Source of the DNA: Siphlonurus alternatus
Taxonomy: Eukaryota > Arthropoda > Insecta > Ephemeroptera > Siphlonuridae
Direction of reading: 5' to 3'
Length of the DNA stretch: 64,000 nt
NCBI GenBank assembly: GCA_949825025.1
Contig: OX463784.1
Location: 10,671,431 to 10,735,430, forward strand
Part shown: one piece after another, positions 58,601 to 64,000 of the stretch
Position numbering within the stretch: the first letter of the stretch is position 1
Layout: each line of letters starts with the position of its first letter
The notes under the pieces: generated by a model
What the model saw: only the letters and a program-made list of their open reading frames with translations
Told to the model about the DNA's origin: nothing
Database searches by the model: none
Made by a program: the position numbers and the translations under genes

Positions 58601-60967
58601 AAAATAAATATCAAGAGAACATCATACATAAGTAGAAATTAGAACTGTGTACAAAAATATCTTTTGTGTTTTGGATTTTACATGACAGCAGGCAGTAAGA
58701 ATATTTTTTATTATTATATTATTTGTTCAGTTAAATAAATAATTAACGATTAATCTCAGTTACTTCGGAATCAAAGAATATTTCCCTGCAAACGAATCGA
58801 ATGAAATAAATTTTAAAAAATCGATAATGTTCTAAAACTTAATCGCTTATAGTTTGAGCAAATTCAGTCTTGCAGTTTTCTTACAACAGCTCCATTTCCG
58901 GTTTCCGTCCATAAGGGCAATGTTAAACTTCTACCTCAGTTTTCACAAAACTGATAAGACAGATTCGCTTCAAAATTTGTATGCCACCTATTGATGGTGA
59001 GTTCTAAGTCCCCTGCAAGTCTTGTTGCATTCAGGCGGTACGATTGCGAGATATCAATGTACTGAGATTCATCCTTAAGATACATTTTTCTTTCATTATT
59101 TAAATTGAAGATATAACGAAGAACATAAACTTAAAAATATTGTTGCATGGACTGTAAATTCCACCTATTTGCAACATCTTTCATTCGTAAAACATTACGA
59201 TACAGTGTAACAAATCAAAGTTTACCCCTGACTGGCGCTACACAGGTTTAGACAGACTGTCACCAGCTATATCAACCTTATTAAAACTTACAAGATGGCC
59301 GCCGCGCGCAGTCGAATCTACACGTAAACTTAGATTTAATGTGAAACTGTATACCTCAATGATCCAAAACTGGACACCTTGGTTTCAGTTTCAGGATAGA
59401 GGGTATAAGTATATAGAGGACATAAAGTACCAAGAGATGGCGCTGACGTCTGCAAATTTTGCTCTTTGCATCGAGGATACGGCAATACCTATAGCATGGG
59501 GAGAATCACAAAAATGATCCAATTTTTAGGAAAGAAATCACTTACGAAGTTAAAATATTTTTTTATATTTGCCGAAAGTGTTTGACAATTAATTTCATGG
59601 TGTTGTCATTTCTGTAAAATTATGCTGTGGCTACTGACAGAGCATTTACATGATTTTACAATGTTAATCATATACAGCAATCCTCGCCAGACGCACGTAG
59701 TTCCAGCAGTTACCACTAGGTTCGCACTAACTTTATGACGCCAATATTTCTGTCCACTCACCGGTAATCCTGCCCAGCCGGTAGCCCCACTGAGCGAGAG
59801 CGTGTCCCGCGTATCCTCCCGTGTGAGAGCCTAAGGAGTGGCCGATGATGTGACAGTTCTCGGGCTTGAGTCCAACCTCCTCCTGTGGACAAATTGTACG
59901 ATATTCAGTGTACTGTAAGCTAGAGAGGAAAGAAATCGTCTGGGAAATATTTCACTTCTTTCTGGGTAAAATTTGGTATCGTCCCGTATACTTAAAAATA
60001 TGAACCATGCTTGTAAGTTTTAAAAGGACTCAGAATAATTTTATTTTGTTCTGTATGAGCGGAGAACAAGGAATCCTTTCCCCCTCGTCTCCTATTATAC
60101 TTCTAGGGGAAGTGTAAACTTTCTCAAAAACAAAAACACTTCCTTGTGAAATCCATGATCTTTTAGCTACTTTTTTTTTTTTTTTGCTACAGTTCAAAAA
60201 TTAAAAAAAAAAAACTTGGTATTGGGAAATAGCAAATAGCATGCATAAAATCGTTCCAAAATATTTAAAGTCCTACTCAAGAGGCTCAAGGATTTTGTAT
60301 ATAACCTCTGGATAGGTGATGGTACTACCGTCGTTGAGGCACAGTCGTGAGGAGGAAGCAAGGATTTTGTATACTATGGATAGGCTAGGTCTATACCAAT
60401 AGCATTATAGCTACTGAGGCAAAAGGCCATGGTATCATGGCCGCCGAGCGCAATATTTTGTATTGCTTTGGCATTACAGGCCATGGTAAGATGGCGGGTA
60501 TATCCTATTGTTCTACCACCTCACGACCTTGCCTCACTGACGATAGTACCCCCACCTATCCATAGTATAGAAAATCCTTGGGAGGAAGTGGGTGGTGGTT
60601 ACAACAGTAACCTATGGGATGTCCGCCAGCATATGGTTGCGCTCGGTCGCCATCTTACGTTGGAGATTTGCCTCGTCAGTAGCTCTAATGCTATTGGTAT
60701 AGAAATAGCCTATCCAGAGGTTATATGTACAAAATCCTTGGGTAATGCTAATAAGCAGAACAGGGGTAACTTTCATACTGTCACAAAGTGTATATATATA
60801 GCTGTAACAAGTCCACTTACCCTCAATTTGTTGATAAGCATCGCCACAGCTCTCCCCACCAGACGAATGTTAGCCACGGCTTGCGCGTACGGTGGACCAG
60901 AGCCTCCCTGCCAGTCCACGGCGATCACGTTCGCGTCCTCCTTACGTAGCAACTCTCTGCCCATGTT
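46583..60967 (-). CDS. Pancreatic-type triacylglycerol lipase, 3' seven exons (5' end off window)
   Basis: Seven minus-strand exons (60967-60821, 59882-59762, 54578-54339, 52633-52370, 48228-48096, 47143-46952, 46694-46583) all have AG acceptors and GT donors. They total 1209 nt, 402 codons plus TGA, with phases that agree at every junction. The product is a secreted pancreatic-lipase-family enzyme, expected to hydrolyse acylglycerols or phospholipids. Numbering from the first visible residue, the nucleophile Ser65 lies in GHSLGSH, Asp92 in GMDPAEP and His179 in CNHVRSH. The Asp-to-His spacing of 87 equals that of human pancreatic lipase; Ser-to-Asp is 3 longer. The calcium-loop pattern ExxRLDPSD is present, and Cys152-Cys177 bracket a full-length lid. 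A PLAT domain occupies about 259-402. About 90 N-terminal residues and the signal peptide are missing and must lie past 64000. A possible AATAAA poly(A) signal is at 46061-46066 (minus). Substrate preference is not predictable. Family assignment is very secure. Confidence 0.93.
46773..46893. mobile_element. Palindromic MITE in the last lipase intron
   Basis: The arms GCAGCCTTGTTCATCA and GGTGATGAACAAGGCTGC flank GTGCCCTGTGTTATTCTTCC. The outer arms CTCTGAAAA and TTTTCAGAG also pair. It fills about half of the 257-bp intron between exons f and g. Confidence 0.75.
46952..47143 (-). CDS. Lipase exon f: second half of PLAT domain
   Basis: This 192-nt exon covers residues 303-365 plus two bases. 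The acceptor ...gccacacag at 47144-47146 was chosen because it keeps the incoming phase and gives the PLAT-like reading VGTLEAATVEWVF...TPPQIHLEWFKIDVLETRE. A nearer CAG would put the exon in a Gly/Pro-rich nonsense frame. The donor is GTCAGT. The exon is markedly more G+C-rich than the flanking introns. Confidence 0.87.
48096..48228 (-). CDS. Lipase exon e: first half of PLAT domain
   Basis: This 133-nt exon (residues 259-301 plus two bases) begins HHYRVELQISNSTSS, matching the WRYKVSV-type start of pancreatic-lipase PLAT domains. It ends IRLQD. The sequon NST could be N-glycosylated. Introns flank it on both sides; the upstream one (48229-52369) holds the 3-kb foldback. Confidence 0.9.
48747..51760. 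mobile_element. 3-kb MULE-like foldback element in a lipase intron
   Basis: Arms of about 550 bp (48747-49300 and 51213-51760) are inverted copies ending in GCGT...TAAACCCTACCCCGCTCGG. The left end carries a 5-bp insertion. Both ends are flanked by ATCCGGGTA, a 9-bp target duplication (48738-48746, 51761-51769), which is the length typical of Mutator-like elements. No coding sequence was found between the arms. The centre holds another foldback (49603-50496). It sits in the intron between lipase exons d and e and makes up most of that intron. Confidence 0.85.
49603..50496. mobile_element. Nested foldback with TGACGTCA-bearing arms
   Basis: Inverted arms of roughly 380-460 bp start AACCTTCA and read ATTGCATATTTGGATAGA shortly after. 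The right arm keeps about 100 bp, including TATGACGTCATAGCG, that the left arm lacks. The end sequences match the smaller elements at 3571, 14998 and 27280, so this appears to be a longer member of that family. It lies inside the 48747-51760 element. Confidence 0.75.
51822..52269. mobile_element. Compound palindromic MITE
   Basis: The outer ends match in inverted orientation (GCTTTTCCATGGAGCGATG and its complement). Inside are two separate hairpins. One (about 51866-51985) has arms running from GTGAGAAAAGTG to the loop GCGGGAA. The other (about 52030-52240) is built on CTTATTTTAAGA-type arms. It lies about 60 bp to the right of the 3-kb foldback in the same lipase intron. Confidence 0.7.
52370..52633 (-). 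CDS. Lipase exon d: lid end, catalytic His, domain linker
   Basis: This 264-nt exon covers residues 171-257 plus one base. It completes the lid (25 residues between the cysteines, against 23 in human pancreatic lipase). It supplies the catalytic histidine in GCNHVRSHEFF and the cysteine-rich region CDFLAVECESW...CFSCP. It runs on to the hinge QMYLKTAASQPFCR, which leads into the PLAT domain. The acceptor is ...ttttcag and the donor GTGAGT. Confidence 0.93.
52925..53170. mobile_element. Truncated relative of the 33417 foldback
   Basis: It shares TTTTATTGCAGAAATGAATAGAGGGTA-type sequence (written here in part: GAATAGAGGGTACCAAA), TTAGATTTTTTTGAGAC and the central CCTTAATAAAAAAAGGATAG. The right end is lost after TTCTGGGTTTCAAAACG. 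It lies in the lipase intron between exons c and d. Confidence 0.65.
53391..53542. mobile_element. Palindromic MITE, TTAGCC family, longer copy
   Basis: GTGCGATTCACGACGAAG and CTTCATGAATCGCGCC ends. Arms GTTAGCCAGGTTTCTAACCA pair with GGTTAGAAACCTGGCTAA, with an extra AAACGTGGTTAAGTTAAACG repeat near the centre. It lies in the lipase intron between exons c and d. Confidence 0.78.
54339..54578 (-). CDS. Lipase exon c: catalytic Asp, calcium loop, start of lid
   Basis: This 240-nt exon covers residues 90-169 plus one base. It opens with GMDPAEP, which holds the catalytic Asp. ExxRLDPSD follows, whose acidic and Arg residues are the calcium ligands in pancreatic lipase, then VDIIHTD and VGHVDFYPNGG. 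It ends inside the lid, after Cys152 of GCDNTVFESI. The acceptor is ...tttacag and the donor GTGAGT. Confidence 0.94.
54726..54854. mobile_element. Palindromic MITE, GTGTCTTCAAATAACAC family
   Basis: GGGTGTCTTCAAATAACAC and GTGTTATTTGAAGACCCCC ends. AAGACAGTCTTAGCG and CGCTAAGACAGTCTTA form the inner stem. It lies in the lipase intron between exons b and c. Confidence 0.75.
55757..56085 (+). repeat. 335-bp dispersed repeat, copy 3 of 4
   Basis: Diverged copy in the lipase intron between exons b and c, with CCAATAGCTCCATTTTATGG and AAAACTGATCAGACAGATCC. It ends next to SINE copy G. Confidence 0.7.
56112..56470 (+). mobile_element. 5S-derived SINE copy G, second subfamily
   Basis: Plus-strand copy of the F subfamily: AAATCACCAAAGTCAAGCTA, GATTAGTACTTGGATGGGTG, then a body with GTGATGCACTTGTGTGAGGT. 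It ends near TTACCTATTACC. It lies between lipase exons b and c. Confidence 0.87.
56975..57100 (-). mobile_element. 5S-derived SINE fragment J
   Basis: Short decayed piece with GTGGAAACCTCAGCC from the body joined to CTCGACTTTGGTGATCT and AACTGGTCAACGCACTTT from the head, so the middle is deleted. Confidence 0.6.
57110..58740. other. Lipase intron interior without recognised elements
   Basis: A+T-rich sequence in the 5.2-kb intron between exons b and c. The frames at 56975-57187 and 57934-58140 show no domain features. Confidence 0.5.
58745..59079 (+). repeat. 335-bp dispersed repeat, copy 4 of 4
   Basis: Very similar to 13391-13725 across its whole length (TTCCCTGCAAACGAATCGAA, GGTGAGTTCTAAGTCCCCTG), so these two copies are the youngest pair. 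Confidence 0.78.
59396..59750 (+). repeat. ~360-bp dispersed repeat, copy 2, abutting a splice donor
   Basis: High-identity copy of 4607-4975. Its right edge (TTATGACGCCAATA) is only a few bases from the GTGAGT donor of lipase exon b at 59756-59761, so an insertion landed beside the exon without destroying it. Confidence 0.8.
59762..59882 (-). CDS. Lipase exon b: nucleophilic elbow GHSLGSH
   Basis: This 121-nt exon (residues 50-89 plus one base) has the acceptor ...tccacag and the donor GTGAGT. It carries the catalytic serine in GHSLGSH, followed by a GGYAG helix start and RLGRITG. The stretch between the serine and the next exon is 3 residues longer than in human pancreatic lipase. A dispersed repeat copy (59396-59750) ends only a few bases beyond this exon's donor. 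Confidence 0.93.
60287..60740. mobile_element. hAT-like MITE interrupted by a relative
   Basis: The outer TIR CAAGGATTTTGTATATAACC pairs with its complement ending at 60740. The interior matches the 25365 element (GAGGCACAGTCGTGAGGAGG; GGGATGTCCGCCA). It is split at 60359-60580 by a second element. No clear outer target duplication was found. It lies in the lipase intron between exons a and b. Confidence 0.82.
60359..60580. mobile_element. 222-bp hAT-like MITE inserted in another copy
   Basis: The TIR CAAGGATTTTGTATACTATG pairs with ATAGTATAGAAAATCCTTG. The host MITE's GGAGGAAG is duplicated on both sides (60351-60358, 60581-60588). This 8-bp duplication proves insertion into the older element. 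Confidence 0.88.
60821..60967 (-). CDS. Lipase exon a: alpha/beta-hydrolase core before the nucleophile
   Basis: This 147-nt exon encodes residues 1-49 of the visible product in phase 0. The acceptor reads ...gttacag and the donor GTAAGT. It contains the family hallmark VDWQGGSGPPYAQAVAN, which in pancreatic lipases is the conserved strand and loop before the nucleophilic elbow, then IRLVGRAVAMLINKLR. It starts mid-domain, so upstream exons must exist. None was recognised between 60968 and 64000. Confidence 0.92.
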
Positions 60968-63737
60968 CTGTAACATATGATGTAGAGACACGTTAGTCAC
61001 GTGACCTGGGGACATGACGTCACAGAGGGAAGTAGGTATATAGGACCTGGACCTCCACTTCATTTTTTATTACTTTATTGGGATTGGATTTTGTGTTTTG
61101 GAAGAATGACTTATATACGCTTGTGATTTGAAGGCAAGTTGAAGTTAAAAATATTTAAAAATTTAAGACTAGGGAGACAAAACATGGAAAAGACTATGGT
61201 TTTATCTGATAAAAGTTAGTTGTTTCATAAAGAGAATAATTTAAATTATATTTTAATAATGTTTGAATTTTGTTAATAAATTAAAAATCTTTTTTGTTTG
61301 CTTGAAAACTTGTTGTTATATTAATGCATTTTCATTCTCAAAATTATTGGGGTTATAAAAAGAGAACGAACTAATCTCATGTCTTTGATGTAAACAAGAG
61401 ACCCATCAAATGACGCATTTCTCGACCAATTCAAAACAACACAACTTGATCTTTTTCTCGGCACAAAGTTCGACTTTTATAGTCAATCTTCCCCGACAAA
61501 GATCGACGCAACAGCATCCGAGTCAGCATGCATTTATATAAATAAGCAAGTTTATTTTAATCTTAATCACCATTTTAATTGTACTTTTATGTTCTTGTAG
61601 AAGAAAATTAATAATAAAGTCCATATAATGTAACATTTCTTTATATATATTAGGGAATTTATCTCATTTTTTTAGACAGATTTTACATATATAATTTTAA
61701 TTGAATAACAATAGTTGACAAAGTTGTTTAAAGATTGCATTGGTAAAAAAACCGTGATATCTCGCTGCAATATCGCGGCAAGTACAGTCTCGGTCAATAT
61801 GAATCAGGCTGCATCAATCACCATGTCCCACTTTTTATGTGTAATACTGTACTTAAGGAAACAGCTTCCTTCGCTGGCGCTGTTGATGTTTTACCATCAT
61901 TATTAAAATGTTGTATAATTTATGATACAGAGTACTTAAATAGCGGGGAGTTTTAATATAAAATTTTATAAATTCTCTGCTTAATTTAAGCTCAAATTAA
62001 TATTTATTTAATTTACAGCGTTTGATGCGTTAATTGTTTTAGAGTTTATAATGCAATTCAGTTATTTCGGTTAATTATGCGTTGCTTAAAATAATTTTAT
62101 TAAATTCTTATAGTTATTAAATTATTTTTTAAAAGAGACAAAATATTTTTAAAAAATAATTAATTTTAATATTTAAAACGTAATAATTAAAGACAATAAT
62201 AATAACAATTAAATTATTTAAAATATTGAATTTTTAAAATTAAATTAGTATTTTGCACGTTGTAAATATTGTTCTTTTTAAGTATATTTATCTGATGAAG
62301 TGCCGTGATTATTTTACTCTCCTACATAATTGTAAATAAATTGATGTAATGATTGGGTGTAACAGAAATTTTGAAATATTAAAAATAAAACATTCATTAT
62401 TAAAATATATCACATGAAGTAAATAAAAAGCATAATCAACAAATTATAAAAGAAAGTGCTATAGATATATTTATACCACGTTCTTATGAGAACATATCGG
62501 CTCAAGGTTCGCTTAGCGTGTTTTGCTGACTCTTTCTTACACTATATGAATGACACTGACTTGCTTCACACGCTGTATAATATGAGTCTCATTGCAGGGT
62601 TATTATACTGCATGTGCGTATTGTTAGGTCACGTGACTCATTGTGATGGTCAATTGAAACTCCATTCAAAGGGTGGCGAAACACCTCCTAACTATATGAA
62701 CGTCAGATTCATTTGGTCGGGTGAGCCGGAAGAGGTATAGGCTTTGTATTGAGAACGAGAAATAAAAAATGTTTTGATATAAAATAAGAATAACTCAGAC
62801 AAAAACCAACAATATAATGCAATTATATTATAATGTGAATAGAATTCAAACATCAAGCAGGTATTACATGATACACAATTTTTCTAATATTAATTATTGC
62901 ATTCATTTTTTTTTTACAAGAAATATTTAATTCATTTTGTTCTTATGTAAATGAAATTTTCTTATCAGTAAAAATTGTACTGTGAAAGGGAGGTTTTAGC
63001 GAAACCCTCTTTCCACTTTTTTTTTTATATAAAAATACGACATATTGAACATTATAATCTTTATTTTATCAAAAACCGTAATTTAAACAATAATATGTTA
63101 TTATATAATAAATAATAATATACTGGTATAATGTTACAATGCAAATAGGGAGAGTAAAAGAAATGTATATATATTATTGTATATAAATTAGAATATAATT
63201 AGAGGGATAATTTGTTTAAAACGAGGTCACGAGGTATACCGAACATTAAATTTTATTTTCTTTTTTATCAATTGTTATTTTCACAGATAATTTTTTTATA
63301 AATAATTATTGAAGTTTTAGATGACAGTATTTTTACCATAGTGAGACCAAATGTAATCGTTATAATGACATATGAACGAAGTAACAATGTAATTTGATGG
63401 AATTGCGAGCTCTTGTTACAGATCCGTCGCGTGATGTAGACAGGAAACATCGTACGATCATTCTTCCTCGTCACAACGCCCTCTGTGTGACATCATTGTT
63501 TCTGCTAAAAAATTAGTTTAACGTAATTCAAGCGTACGAAGTTATTAATGAAATTAATAGACCGAAATAATAATAAACTTATTTATAATTATTAGGATGA
63601 TATATATTTAAAGTATGGGAGGATCTCCAATGGGTCATTATTGTATTTTATATCATAGTTAAAATGGTAAAAAGCTAAAATGGAGAAAAATTTTAATGAT
63701 TTGAATTCGATTCTTTAATTATTGTCTGTGATATAAT
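60968..63737. other. Upstream part of the lipase gene (intron), no exon recognised
   Basis: The minus strand was searched by eye for the N-terminal lipase block (oxyanion FxxHGF-type motif, signal peptide) and none was found, so it is probably a long intron. A TATAAAAG on the minus strand near 61478-61486 and an 84-residue plus-strand frame (62486-62740) without recognisable domains are the only notable items. Confidence 0.5.
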
Positions 63738-63880
<143 letters not shown>

Positions 63881-64000
63881 AATTTTGTATTATAGAAATG
63901 AACGTTTATAATGGTACTATGCAATCATATCTTAAGAAATATATTTCGACATAATAATAAATTATTATAAAGCAATTAAAATAATTAATATTTAGTTTAA

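Noticed and set aside
60429..60980. 183-residue plus-strand open frame
   Set aside because: It crosses two MITE segments and runs antisense to lipase exon a, which explains the open length. No domain features of its own.
62486..62740. 84-residue plus-strand frame as an upstream lipase exon or separate gene
   Set aside because: Wrong strand for the lipase, no lipase or other motif, and no convincing splice sites.

Overview
The window is animal nuclear DNA, most likely from an arthropod. It has split genes with GT/AG introns and an A+T-rich background (roughly 70% by eye). It also has many microsatellites and dozens of small DNA transposons. Its SINE family has a head resembling arthropod 5S rRNA. 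The species cannot be fixed from the sequence; a crustacean or a non-dipteran insect would fit.

Only two protein-coding units can be supported. The first, on the minus strand, is the 3' part of a pancreatic-type lipase gene (seven exons, 60967 down to 46583). The seven exons join in frame into 402 codons plus a stop. They cover the second half of the alpha/beta-hydrolase domain, with the complete Ser-Asp-His triad, calcium-loop residues and a full-length lid, followed by a C-terminal PLAT domain. The signal peptide and about 90 N-terminal residues must lie beyond the right edge. The second, on the plus strand, is a two-exon, 167-residue gene (39661-40426) inside a transposon at 39231-40801. 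It has two C2H2 zinc fingers joined to what looks like the N-terminal DNA-binding module of animal MULE-type transposases, with no catalytic domain. The element has 383-bp, nearly identical terminal inverted repeats and an 8-bp target duplication.

Left part (1-28 kb): no host gene was recognised. It holds 5S-derived SINEs (839, 6305, 22405, 25805), many foldback MITEs, a GTGGGGAC-motif block (11546-12300), a degenerate tRNA-like sequence with a UCA anticodon (17303-17384), and an 8-bp-TSD hAT-like MITE (25365).

Middle (28-46 kb): a nest of inverted repeats (28313-33405, containing 29254-32654, 30065-31205 and 31571-31945), more SINEs, the zinc-finger transposon, and a short poly(A) retroposon (45673-45902) with a 12-bp target duplication.

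Right part (46-64 kb): the lipase gene, whose introns are full of insertions. These include a 3-kb foldback with a 9-bp target duplication (48747-51760) that carries another foldback, a compound palindrome (51822-52269), a hAT-like MITE inserted into a relative (60287-60740), and a MITE filling about half of the 257-bp last intron. The exons are intact, so the gene looks functional despite this load.
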